From NCBI RefSeq assembly GCF_036345015.1, contig NZ_CP084098.1, positions 2,617,326 to 2,681,325 on the forward strand: a stretch of 64,000 nt of DNA, written 5' to 3'. The stretch is from Cyanobacterium sp. Dongsha4 (GTDB lineage Bacteria > Cyanobacteriota > Cyanobacteriia > Cyanobacteriales > Cyanobacteriaceae). Numbering within the stretch: the stretch's first letter is position 1; each line of letters begins with the position of its first letter. This document shows positions 18,101 to 25,224 of the stretch, in pieces. The notes beneath the pieces were generated by a model. The model was not told where the DNA came from. It did not search any database and was given only the letters and a program-made list of their open reading frames with translations. The translations under genes were made by a program, and so were the position numbers.

Positions 18101-21100
18101 GTATTGCCTTGATTATCGGAAATGGTAAATTGACTAACATCAGGAATTGAGTCAACCTGCAAATTTTCCACAAAATTAAGAGTGATTATATCCCCATTTA
18201 CAAAACCTGCTATGGGAGACAAGGGGGGAGTTTGTGCCACCCAAGCCATTAATATTTGCCCTGTTTTGGTAAAAGTTAGAGTTGGGGTGCTATCTTCTCC
18301 TAAATCGGCTTCAATATTGTCAATAATGGATTGATTACTAATAACGGGAGGATTAACGGCAGTTACTAGGCTACTAAAGTTAAGGGTTTGATTCTCATTG
18401 TTATAGGCTACGGCAATATTTTCATCATCGGCTAAATTATGGTTAACTACTAACTCCACTCCTTGAGAATTGGTTTGAATAGATTGTATATTAATGGTAT
18501 TTTCAGGGTTGCCAATTTCTGAAGTAAGAGTAACAGTATAGTTATTGGCATTATTATCGAGAATATCGATAGTGTAGGGATCAATTATTTGTAATGCGGT
18601 TAACTCGTTTGTGGTGATTCCCTCAGAGTTACTTTGATTGGAAACTAATGTAAAAGAGGGGATTTCTGTTCCTTCTTGGGTGCGTAAATCTGTACGAGGA
18701 TTGGTAGCGACAATATAACTAAGACGGTAAACTTGACTAGATTCAATATTTTCAGCTAAGTATAAATTAACGGTATTGCCATTAACTAAGTTAACTTGAT
18801 TAATGTTAATTGTTTCTGTGACATTGCCATTATCATCGAGAATTTCTAGGGTAAACTGATTAGGATTAGGAATAAAGTTAATTTTTAGTTCTTCAGTAAA
18901 GTTAACAGCGATAATAGGAGTAATTTGGCTAATTTCCCCATTGCCATTAACCTGAAAGGAGGCAATTTGACTTCCATCAGCGGTTAGTAATAAATTACCT
19001 TGTCCTGATTGATTACTATAATCAACAATGGCATTGTTACTGGGTATTTTATCTAGTTTGAGAATAAGGGTATTGTCAGAAACGGAAACTGACTCGACAT
19101 TTGCCCCTGCAACGGTAAACCGACTAATATCAGGGATAACATTAGTATCAAGGGGAGTATCAAAGTTGAGAATTAGCTCATTGTTGAATCGAGAATAGTT
19201 TTGACTGTTTCCTGTTATGGGGCTATAAAAAGCACTGAATTGATTTGGAGTATTATTAGTTACTGTCAGGGAAAAAGAGTCTATTACTTCCCCCTGAGTA
19301 TCTTGTAGATTCAAACTACTATCAGCTGAAGTGTTATAACTAACTTGAATTAAATTAGGTTGTGGTTGGGGATTATCCCCCGTTGAGTAATCATAATTAG
19401 CATAAAAGGGAATTATCTCTGTTAATCTTAACTGTAGGATACTGCCATCAATTAAAACCTGAAATACAGGAATGGTGGTAATATTGCCAAATTGATCTGT
19501 TACTGTCACTACAAACTGACTGCCATCAGGCACAAAATCAGGATCAAGATTTTCACCCCAATCAATGGTTAATAATGAACCTTGCACCTGTGCGCCTGTG
19601 GAATCAATTTCTTCGCTAGAAACTCCAGTACTTTCGGTGGTATCTCCCCCTTCTTCCCAAGTCCAACCGGGGTGTAATGTAATACCAAAAACGATCGGAC
19701 CTATTTTTATTCCTGCATCGATGGGAAAAAGCAAAAACTGTACATTAGGAGTATCGCCAATACCCCAAACTAAACCCACTTCAACCCCTGCTGAACCATT
19801 AAAATTAAGGTTTTTCGTACCTAATTGAAATTTAATTCCACCTTCAACAATAGGAAATCCGATCGCAGCTTGGTAAGCTAATTGATCTGAATCATTGGCA
19901 ATGGTAATGGCATCGGCTACCGTAGAGAAAACTGCTTCTGCTAAAGCCCATACTATCGCCCCTTCAATGGTGGACTCATCACTATTAGTTGCGATCGCAT
20001 TTCCCACCGCCCCTGCTAAAGAAGCAACTCCAGCCCCGAATATTTCTCCTCCCAATACCTCTAAAATAGCCGAGAAGGGAGGTTGATAATCTCCGTCAGG
20101 TAAAGGCTCGGCTTGAACATAAAAAGAAGCACCTATATCACCAAATAAACTTACATCCACTAAAGGAACTTTCACTAAAGGAAAATCCAATTCAAAAGTG
20201 AGAGTAATGCTGTCAAAAATTTCCTCTAAAAGTAGAGTATCTCGATTAAAAGACCATTCCGATTCTATACCCAAAGAAACAGAAAAAGCAGAACCCTCTT
20301 TCTTTCCTTCTTCGTCTTCATTTTCCCCTTTATTGCCCGTCGCTTCAGATACCTCTTTTTGGGCAGATTCTTCCGCTAATTCCTCTCCTTCTGCTTCTGG
20401 TGCGGCGACTACTGTAGCAATTTTCTTGAACTCTTTTCCTTCAAAAGTGGTTTTTGCTTCCACAGATAAATAAGGGTTGAGATTATCTCCACTTGAGCCA
20501 ATAATAGTAGCTGAAGAAGAATTTTGACCTCCTTTGAGGGAAACTTCTATTTCTACCCCCTTCATAAAAGGGGTGAGAATTTTACTGACTATCCCTTTAG
20601 GTACATTATCTTTAGCTTTGAGAACTTCTAGCAAGTCAACAGAAAATTCTAATCCTCCCCCCCATGCAAAAGAATATTCAGGCACAACGGCTTCTGATTC
20701 GCTTTCACTGCTATCACTTTCTGCACCAATTCCCTGCCCTGTATTAGAGTTGAGAGTATTAACCGTTTCCGGGGCGTTATTGATGGGGATAAGATTAGTG
20801 ATAACTCCTTGTTGACTCAATTGGGGAGAATAAGAGGCAAGGGGAGCAGTTACATCCCCATTGTAAAACAGACTATCATTGAGGGTGAATTTTTGGAAAT
20901 ATAGATCGGTGTCTTCTTTTATTGACTGATTGGCTTGATTGAGGAAGTTAACCTTTGAACCGACTAAAAAGACTTCTCCTTGATAAATTATAGAGGTAGG
21001 TTCTAAATCCCCTACTTGATCTGAGGTGATAGCTTGAGGATTAGCTAACCATTGTAATTCCCCTTGTTCGTTGTATGTTCCTGCAGTATAGTAAAAATCA

Positions 21101-21375
21101 CTGTCATTATCGCTACCCTGTTGCCATGTCACTACGAATCCGGGTTGTGTCGCACCTGTATTTCCTTCTTCGATGAGATTATCGTCATATAGTAGTTTAA
21201 TATTGCTTATGTCTTGATTTTCTAGTCGGGTAATCGCCCTTGCTTCCTGCCAAGTCTGGGAATTTTCGTCGTATTGTGCGTACCAGAGAAAGGAATTTTC
21301 CGCCCAAACCAGATGAGTTTGACCCTCAGAAGAAGATGCGATCGAACTTAAACCCGAAGCGAGATTTACGACCAT
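9181..21375 (-). CDS. Giant modular surface/secreted protein (4064 aa) with SwmB-type, FG-GAP, LamG, B-lectin, RTX and Calx-beta domains
   Basis: One uninterrupted frame of 4064 codons. Approximate domain order: propeller-like N-terminus (1-190); acidic E-rich stretch (325-365); SwmB-type cyanobacterial long-protein repeats (590-1270); LamG (1480-1680); FG-GAP/integrin-alpha repeats with DxNxDGxxD calcium loops (1925-2400, 2575-2740, 3105-3290); bulb-type lectin (2415-2540); sialidase-like propeller (2790-3090); RTX-like nonapeptides such as GEGNDRIYSNGG (3300-3350); Calx-beta (3690-3780); an anchor-U-like segment (3795-3910); three C-terminal repeats of about 48 aa (3919-4064). There is no N-terminal signal peptide, so C-terminal type I secretion as for RTX proteins is likely. 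No secretion genes are adjacent. Roles in adhesion, motility or cell-surface coating are inferred from SwmB-like proteins. Confidence 0.85.
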   Translation of the reverse strand: MVVNLASGLSSIASSSEGQTHLVWAENSFLWYAQYDENSQTWQEARAITRLENQDISNIKLLYDDNLIEEGNTGATQPGFVVTWQQGSDNDSDFYYTAGTYNEQGELQWLANPQAITSDQVGDLEPTSIIYQGEVFLVGSKVNFLNQANQSIKEDTDLYFQKFTLNDSLFYNGDVTAPLASYSPQLSQQGVITNLIPINNAPETVNTLNSNTGQGIGAESDSSESESEAVVPEYSFAWGGGLEFSVDLLEVLKAKDNVPKGIVSKILTPFMKGVEIEVSLKGGQNSSSATIIGSSGDNLNPYLSVEAKTTFEGKEFKKIATVVAAPEAEGEELAEESAQKEVSEATGNKGENEDEEGKKEGSAFSVSLGIESEWSFNRDTLLLEEIFDSITLTFELDFPLVKVPLVDVSLFGDIGASFYVQAEPLPDGDYQPPFSAILEVLGGEIFGAGVASLAGAVGNAIATNSDESTIEGAIVWALAEAVFSTVADAITIANDSDQLAYQAAIGFPIVEGGIKFQLGTKNLNFNGSAGVEVGLVWGIGDTPNVQFLLFPIDAGIKIGPIVFGITLHPGWTWEEGGDTTESTGVSSEEIDSTGAQVQGSLLTIDWGENLDPDFVPDGSQFVVTVTDQFGNITTIPVFQVLIDGSILQLRLTEIIPFYANYDYSTGDNPQPQPNLIQVSYNTSADSSLNLQDTQGEVIDSFSLTVTNNTPNQFSAFYSPITGNSQNYSRFNNELILNFDTPLDTNVIPDISRFTVAGANVESVSVSDNTLILKLDKIPSNNAIVDYSNQSGQGNLLLTADGSQIASFQVNGNGEISQITPIIAVNFTEELKINFIPNPNQFTLEILDDNGNVTETININQVNLVNGNTVNLYLAENIESSQVYRLSYIVATNPRTDLRTQEGTEIPSFTLVSNQSNSEGITTNELTALQIIDPYTIDILDNNANNYTVTLTSEIGNPENTINIQSIQTNSQGVELVVNHNLADDENIAVAYNNENQTLNFSSLVTAVNPPVISNQSIIDNIEADLGEDSTPTLTFTKTGQILMAWVAQTPPLSPIAGFVNGDIITLNFVENLQVDSIPDVSQFTISDNQGNTYTLDGNPSILGNTVTFILEETIPETTELSLSYSLFDGNNNSNLYLTDATNTKLWIHEFNDFSLTNTTNSQTNPIIIGAGAIVSNVDGQNMNRITLVFDQKLTGNPTENQFTISNNGIEYSLFNEPTVNGNTVTLNVIPPTDNNNLIGMGDLVTVNYSNSVNGNPVSPQQQLTGDNGIVADFQNFPVITAPSQPTTVVKYGFAPSGDALLSTASSIIGSDGLNFNPVASLDQKGNNVVAWVHADMSDVTTNLTPGEFYSDDQTQIINESLNQSDIYYSIYNAQTQQWSIASPIISQTGSEGEIVLGLGENNQLIAAWLNYTDDETNIYWSSLSYDDQGNHLWSEPSLLYENASPDPLTELEIANINGKTAIFWTETQQVSYSELTLEAQPALYFRLDEYNGTTANNRGTWGVGGNGVYNNTVNFREMGALENPTNNTGDKNPSVMFNNGSSLTLAEDLSFLSGNSFSAELWFKIADNPSNSLNLASMAGLFNLSINTASQLSLNIKNQTLTGDDAVTLNSWNYVVITYDGQNNKVNLYLNGQPTVNSDNIDLTFPDSTNLTLAGGEDTLYLDEFAFYNSVLNYSDFTANDVNSSNLTSLTGEQLINVISGDGTDIKSKYSAQYIAPLPSGTNTYYAFIDSENESAQQIIPSYQVKATQLADSNKPTWDIVSSVSANSNGYVYPNGKADIYIPLNLENQQTNTTINQITITAQNSNGNTITWSVNNSEGNQLGVVQNNKLLNPVNPEGNFSYTILNPNVSLDLFIDSGNIEPSNLSNFQYSINGSTPQSINTANIDSEPTTVDSNQVLGIATVTEANDSNLALIDSGFIINTDNPAMGYILSQGDLNGDNKIDVIVGNRGYTDNDGNLINNGTIQILFGGGNVLNNAESNLLTATDLSGNPNGILITGIADRGDAKSDYPMSLATGDIDGDGKEDLIIGAPNVNNGDGVVYVIKGSYLSENQGQIVNINSDNSFSDQKNTASSNIGFVFNPTVKEGYFGYAVAVGNFDENSSLDLAVGSPGANNGDGLVSIVYNNNVAQTFATGSDGENLGYSLTVSQANGKQSFSGSTTVDDLIVGAPSYASSVSNQWVGVDQLPSENQNLFPNTTSAAIGKVYVFGNNQTTPLYSFTGSILPSTNGTAENSFTGSAIASDDWNLDGARDLAISAPGSDNSDGLVYVVKGGNPTSGDLDSISNLIILGGLPFSKTGSEIASAGDVNGDGYEDFLVGAPQGLMGVGQNYLLFGPLDLDSQGTLFNLNVTATDSKKTFLLNGSQPYQLAGSALGGIGDVNNDTVDDLMITAPNAQQLYAVFGHQWLADDGSIKLADISADNGFVIDGDLFSVGDYTLVLSDSNTASQFNVNEGVLFLTDPNGNVIWQTDNTTPAVQALMQTDGNFVLYSQAQPLDQPGNSQYAVWNTDTNDNDGAYLSLATDGGLYILNSNNTVLKTLHSGKVSSTSNNATLKEKQQITTDEDLINNAYLINGNGKNVVILGDINGDGFADVYSGGSTNGGVIIFGSSTENLLDGSSAITNLTLTVDNSLIEQVVNLGDFNGDGLQDFGVLTKVNRFYLQLGSSNLSSLENLSFLNSSLTSVTDVSLLQDYNGDGYDDLSLLGTNGVWTLYEGNSSGNLNPSSTTFSGLIGNYLGDINGDGYDDIGFGDKNANIISPNTVGNGQLKIYLGNNNGDPTIINSPNANISASLDNNGWSFQYSISDQSSNVAPTLIEFNGYLYMLYKATDKVSGNNNTLWMQRSSDGINWEGLTNLGSKFETYYQPSLAIFDNTLYLAFTSTSNDLIIASAVTDSSGLGLNFNNGTFYQISGQTSKQGPTLVTYDDRLYTFFISDDKEDNVLYVSSSNPSSSNSWSTDFTVPYDGGDHASSDRIGAAVFEDKLYIAFKSSQSNNLFSTNYDGSSWASANIAGSASQISGQTSPNGPSLITVGDTLYMFYQANDSDQEILYTYGNNWSNIDRIPSQSSSDRTSPAFFNQNIYVAHVGYGSDDSIYVTYSNAIFEPNQTQQLGSQLQGIGDFNGDGIEDFAVLAQGYIANLNSLQEGGVFIYYGSTDGSINDNPDVVLATSKSGDLNKIYNLSNFTAIGDINGDGYDDVAVSSPTTKSNEGSIFVVFGGSSWQSTYSATNPFDLSSLSNNQSGNGSNAKGFLIMGLPSSQAGISLSGGEDVNGDGFDDFTVGAPGNDDDLTYVIFGSDFTQQVNQTGTIGSDRMIGTPTGEIFIAGEGNDRIYSNGGVDVVYGSVGNDFVTVNDTYFRRLDGGTGIDTLKFTGYNGQNWDLTTLSPGNRLRNFEILDIKDYGENTLTLNSLTVTQLSSNNTITVLMDEEDTLNLSADFVNEGIINRNGETYQKYQVDGATVLILENIVKTTEFTPLSLSLYNTGVDDSGTPLNNDSTSDPHYELISVPDGSSSDILVTNSGDGISGWISPDNNNSSSSPPGDYTYRTTFNLPDTVNVDQFFIDGEWHTDDEGTTITLNGIEQYLASNPNYNTDFVPFTINEGFITGENILEFTVNNAGTEINPTVLRVKFDNAFDSNIQFSAPSINIPQTILNPENVSQVSSDNNSVVAIDESNNITEVSSSLFSNTSNNEDTATNLYVSNPTVNEADGEVKFTIQRTGNLDKYVQIHYVTRDGRAKAGNDYHPTVGKAIFTPGESSINVSVPLILDDVYTGTKDLGLLVTLEKESHTPLMDEFNIHADFSNGIINSWHHIQGESTHPLSLINGELEFRVTATEGEAEVKLYFDSNHEFNRYYIFNTQSQRYEVFDFNGDTGAELFDEDSDGNYEGVILHLEDGSEHDLDGAINGVILKRGFFAGGNSPETVLNQPMYRFRNNNYDTGAYLYAGEAESQSIRENYPNFVEEGLAFYVSTTPQDGLITFNRFQNLDYPGSYLYAGDSESESIRENYPNFVEEGIAFYAYPQGSQMADVISRFQNNDVMGSYLYTSEPETNNVINNYANFNLEGIAFEAVVA

Positions 21376-21435
21376 AGCTATATTTTCACCACTATCAATA
21401 ATTACTAATATAGACTCAAAAAAAAGAGATATATT

Positions 21436-22725
21436 TTATTTATTTACAATTCTTATCTGTTCATTTTGGTTAGTGTTTTCACATATACCTGAAATTGCCC
21501 CTAAGATAACCCAAGCTAAGATATTTAGTCTTAAGTCGAACAGACTTACATCAAATAAATTGTAGATAATATAAGCACCAAAAGCCACTAAATAACTAAA
21601 GAAAATTATGTTGTGATTCTGTTCTATTTTTTCTTCTTTGATCATTAATAATCCTTTTGCTAAAACTATGGCAATTAAACCTAATAAAACTCCCAATGTA
21701 ATTAAACCTGTTTCTGCTCCCATCATTAAAAAAAAGTTATGGGGATGTCCTAAATAAATTCCCATTTTTTCTTCATATAAAACTGTAAAATTCCTTAAAC
21801 CCCAACCCAATAGTGGATGTTTTTCAATTAAGTCTAAGCAAAAATTCCATTGTGTAGTTCTTAGGGTTTCTAAGGGGCGATCGCTACTTACATACATTTG
21901 ATCTGAAAATCTTTGCCATAAAAAATTAGGTACTATTCTTCTCCAAAAATCTTGTAATGGTAAATTACCAAAAGAAGCCCAACTAACGATTATTCCGGAG
22001 AAAGTAATCAAAGATAATAAAAAATACCAATTACGATAAATAGCAAAAGCAATTAAACTCAAAAAAACAATAATCCAACCATTACGAGAACCTGTCAAAA
22101 TTAAACCATAAACGTTAAGTGCGATCGTAAAAACTAAACATAAATTAATTTTATTAAACCAGTATTTTTGACTATTTTTTATTAGTAATCCAGTCAATAA
22201 AATAATGGTAATAGCTAAATATAAAGCTAGTGGATTTGCGTAAGGAAAAACTGAAGATGCTCTGCCGGGGGGGATACCTTCCCCTGTCAATTGCCATCCA
22301 AATAATTTATATATTATATCGATTGTTACCCAGTGAAAATTAATTTCTCCAATAGCAATTAGAACAACTATAATGGAACTCAATACTAAAGACAAAATTA
22401 TAATGTAAAGTTGCTCATAAGTTTTAATAATAGTTCTTAAACTTAAAAATACCCAGAAAAAAGGTAAAAAGTGGACTATACCTAACCATGCCTCTCCTGA
22501 TTTATATGCAAAAATAGAGCTAACTATTAAAAGTAAACTCAGACAAATAAAACCAAATGTTAAATAATTATGTTTAATTTGACTCCAGTTTTTAACCGAT
22601 GCCTGATAACAGATATATACTAAAATTAAAATTCCTAAAAATGTTTGAAATGGCAATATTAATAAACTGAGAAATAAGAGTTTATTTAAAAAGTTTTTAT
22701 CTTCATTATAAAATTTCCAAAGCAT
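21436..22725 (-). CDS. O-antigen ligase / polymerase-like membrane protein
   Basis: This 429-aa protein with about ten to twelve hydrophobic segments belongs to the Wzy/WaaL superfamily (O-antigen ligase-like). The large periplasmic loop and its conserved features are visible: LTGSRNGW (about residue 208), LGWGLRNF (about residue 303) and the catalytic-type motif LGHPHNFFLMMGAETG (about residue 322) with the expected histidine. Members ligate or polymerise surface polysaccharide, and some cyanobacterial ones were earlier annotated IctB. Its start overlaps the end of the transposase-derived gene by 20 bp, and the giant surface-protein gene follows 60 bp downstream. The three may form one cell-surface transcription unit (inference). 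Confidence 0.85.
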   Translation of the reverse strand: MLWKFYNEDKNFLNKLLFLSLLILPFQTFLGILILVYICYQASVKNWSQIKHNYLTFGFICLSLLLIVSSIFAYKSGEAWLGIVHFLPFFWVFLSLRTIIKTYEQLYIIILSLVLSSIIVVLIAIGEINFHWVTIDIIYKLFGWQLTGEGIPPGRASSVFPYANPLALYLAITIILLTGLLIKNSQKYWFNKINLCLVFTIALNVYGLILTGSRNGWIIVFLSLIAFAIYRNWYFLLSLITFSGIIVSWASFGNLPLQDFWRRIVPNFLWQRFSDQMYVSSDRPLETLRTTQWNFCLDLIEKHPLLGWGLRNFTVLYEEKMGIYLGHPHNFFLMMGAETGLITLGVLLGLIAIVLAKGLLMIKEEKIEQNHNIIFFSYLVAFGAYIIYNLFDVSLFDLRLNILAWVILGAISGICENTNQNEQIRIVNK

Positions 22726-23290
22726 TATTAATTAATCCTCTCCCATAAGCTGTATTACTACTATTATTTTGATTGTTGTCTTTTTGTTTGATTACAATAA
22801 ATCCTATAATTACTAGGATAATGACAAAAACACTTCCCATAATTAAATTATTTTTTTCAACTTTTAATCTTTGTCTTTTAGATAAAATCTTACTTGATTT
22901 CTGCTCCAAATTCTTAGAAATAGTCTGTTCAAAAAAAACTCTTGCCTTTTCTTTATTTCTCATGTTTGTAATAATAAAATCAAGGGTATTTCCCTGAGCA
23001 TCTAAGGCTCTATAAAGATATTTTTTTCTACCTCGTAAATTGAAAGGAATCTGTACAATTCTCCATCCCCTTCTTTTTTTTCTCAGAGTTTCCATCGCCC
23101 TTTTTTTTGCTAAGGGAGAATATTCTTTTACTAAATAATTAATGGTTCGAGGATCAATTTTAAAACCTCTTTGTTGCATAACTTTTTTTAGTTGAGTATA
23201 GGTAAGGTTTTCTGTTACGTACCATTGGATACACAATAATATTACTTCTTCCCTAATTTGATCCCATTGATTAACATTAGATCTCCTCAT
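22706..23290 (-). CDS. IS6-transposase-derived membrane-anchored protein (catalytically dead)
   Basis: This 194-aa protein has residues 10-125 resembling the N-terminal half of IS6-family transposases: an HTH-like region (TYTQLKKVMQQRGFKIDPRT) and the stretch RGRKKYLYRALDAQGNTLDF, which matches the first strands of the DDE fold. The catalytic block normally reading WRxDETY reads WRIVQIP here (residues 76-82), so the first acidic residue is lost and the rest of the catalytic domain is missing. A hydrophobic helix (about residues 149-167) and a short tail replace it. No inverted repeats flank the gene, and it overlaps the O-antigen-ligase gene by 20 bp. It looks domesticated rather than mobile; the function is unknown. 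Confidence 0.75.
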   Translation of the reverse strand: MRRSNVNQWDQIREEVILLCIQWYVTENLTYTQLKKVMQQRGFKIDPRTINYLVKEYSPLAKKRAMETLRKKRRGWRIVQIPFNLRGRKKYLYRALDAQGNTLDFIITNMRNKEKARVFFEQTISKNLEQKSSKILSKRQRLKVEKNNLIMGSVFVIILVIIGFIVIKQKDNNQNNSSNTAYGRGLINNALEIL

Positions 23291-23471
23291 TTTCTTAACC
23301 TCATTGAGCAGATTTTATTTATAATAATTATTGTCAGTAATAATATCATATTTTTAATTTTTCGATATTTTATATTTGTTCTTAGATATTGAACCTGATT
23401 ATATGATCTGATATTAATACTTATTAATACTTTTATTTAGAAGTTTTTAAGCATTTTTGATAATAAAATAA

Positions 23472-24185
23472 ATGATAGCGGTAGAAATTAATAATATATC
23501 TTTTAATTATAACCAACAACAAATTTTTAATAATTTATGTCTAAATATTAATAATCAAGAAAAAGTAGGTATAATTGGTGCAAATGGTGCAGGAAAAACC
23601 ACTCTTTTTTTATCTATTTGTGGTATTTTGAAACTCAATCAGGGAGAAATTAAATTATTTGATAAAACAATTATTACGGGAAAGTTTCATCCTGAAATTG
23701 GTCTAGTTTTTCAAAATCCAGATGATCAACTATTTTGTCCTACTGTGAAAGATGATATTATATTTGGCGCGGAAAATTTGGGTTTATCATCTTCGGAAAT
23801 AGAAGCAAGATTCAATCAAGTCATTACTACTGTCGGTGTTAAACATTTAATTAATCGAATACCCCATCAACTCTCAGGCGGTGAAAAATGTATGGTTGCG
23901 ATCGCATCTGTACTAATTATGCAACCTAAGATAATTCTCTATGATGAACCTAGTGCCAATTTAGACTTGAAAGCAAGAAGGAAACTAATTCAATTTCTAC
24001 AATCTTCCTCAGAAACTATTTTAGTCTCAGCCCACGATCTAGAGTTAATATTAGAAGTGTGCGATCGAGTCATTGTGATGAATAAAGGAAAAATCGTCGC
24101 TGACGGTATTCCTGAAAAGATAATGAGCGACGAAAAATTAATGAGGGAAAATAACCTAGAAATACCTCCCTCACTGAGCAGGTAA
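23472..24185 (+). CDS. ECF-type ABC transporter ATP-binding protein (CbiO/EcfA-like)
   Basis: This 237-aa ATPase has Walker A (GANGAGKTT, about residue 36), Q-loop (VFQNPDDQLF, the NPDDQ form typical of CbiO/EcfA), signature LSGGEK (about residue 137), Walker B (IILYDEPSANLD) and the H-loop (VSAHD). It energises energy-coupling-factor importers for cobalt, nickel or vitamins. No T component (CbiQ) or S component (CbiM) lies in the neighbourhood, so its partners must be elsewhere and the substrate cannot be assigned. It is a single gene, convergent with the pentapeptide-repeat gene. Confidence 0.85.
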   Translation: MIAVEINNISFNYNQQQIFNNLCLNINNQEKVGIIGANGAGKTTLFLSICGILKLNQGEIKLFDKTIITGKFHPEIGLVFQNPDDQLFCPTVKDDIIFGAENLGLSSSEIEARFNQVITTVGVKHLINRIPHQLSGGEKCMVAIASVLIMQPKIILYDEPSANLDLKARRKLIQFLQSSSETILVSAHDLELILEVCDRVIVMNKGKIVADGIPEKIMSDEKLMRENNLEIPPSLSR

Positions 24186-24192
24186 AATCGGG

Positions 24193-24990
24193 TTAATTAA
24201 ACACTAGATAAGGGGAATCACCCTGATGAAGATAATTTTTCCTTACCGAAGAAGCAGTATAAACAGGATTAGATTGCTTTTTAACCGAAGATGAATCCGT
24301 AGATTTAGATAACTCTAATCTCAAATTAATGGGAGTTAAACCCTGATAGAATTTCACCGATTTATTAGGACTCAAAGAGCAATAATCGCAGATAACATAA
24401 TCTAATTTAGTCGTATCATCAATATGCCAATCTTCCAAAGAAACTCCACTCATATCCGCACCATAAAAATCTGTATGAGTTCCAATAATTCCCCCCAAAT
24501 CAGCCTCTCGTAGATTAGCAGACACTAAACGACACCCCAATAGATTCGCCTCTGTCAAAACAGCACCTTGGAGATTACTATGGGTTAAATTGCCATTAGT
24601 TAAATTAGCCTTAATCAAATATGACTCGGTAAAATCCGTATGTTGACAATTAACACTTTCCATCTCAGCCATACTTAAATCAGCTTCTGATAAATATGCT
24701 TTTTCTAAATTAGCAAAAGTAAAACAGGCTTTGTAACAATTTGCCCGTCTAATATTTGCTTCCCTAAGATTTGCCTGATGTAAATTAGCTTTCGTTAAGT
24801 CTGCATCAGTTAAGTTACAACCTTGTAAGTTTGCACCCTTTAAATTTGCATCTCCAAGATTGACATTAGCTAAATTTAAACCTTGTAAATCTGCATTACT
24901 TAAATCAGGAATACTGTAAGGATTTTGTAAACGCCATTCATTCCATTCGTGAATATTTCTAATTAAATTCAAATGCTGTTGATTAGCCAT
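24193..24990 (-). CDS. Pentapeptide-repeat protein
   Basis: This 265-aa protein has about 30 tandem pentapeptides of the A(D/N)LxxANL type from about residue 27 to 190 (for example DLSNADLQGLNLANVNLGD), which fold as a right-handed quadrilateral beta-helix. The N-terminus is short, and the C-terminal 60-70 residues are non-repetitive, with a CDYCSLSP segment. There is no signal peptide, so it is probably cytoplasmic. Such proteins are abundant in cyanobacteria and their roles are mostly unknown. It ends 7 bp from the convergent ECF ATPase gene. Confidence 0.88.
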   Translation of the reverse strand: MANQQHLNLIRNIHEWNEWRLQNPYSIPDLSNADLQGLNLANVNLGDANLKGANLQGCNLTDADLTKANLHQANLREANIRRANCYKACFTFANLEKAYLSEADLSMAEMESVNCQHTDFTESYLIKANLTNGNLTHSNLQGAVLTEANLLGCRLVSANLREADLGGIIGTHTDFYGADMSGVSLEDWHIDDTTKLDYVICDYCSLSPNKSVKFYQGLTPINLRLELSKSTDSSSVKKQSNPVYTASSVRKNYLHQGDSPYLVFN

Positions 24991-25224
24991 AATATCTATA
25001 ACTATTTACCTACTCATGTTATTTACATTTCTTAATAATCTAACATAAATTTTAAAAAATGGTAATTTACCATACAGCTAAAAATTAACCTTAAATGTAT
25101 TGAATACCCTTTTATCATTGGTTTTAATCCCTTATCATCGCTTATCACAAAGAAACTTTTTTTCAGTAACAATTATCTATTGATAATATATGTACAAACA
25201 TACTTAACTTATCATCATAGTTTT

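Noticed and set aside
12061..20815. Many 60-105 codon frames on both strands within the giant gene
   Set aside because: They are out-of-frame shadows caused by its low-complexity, N/S/T/G-rich codon use.
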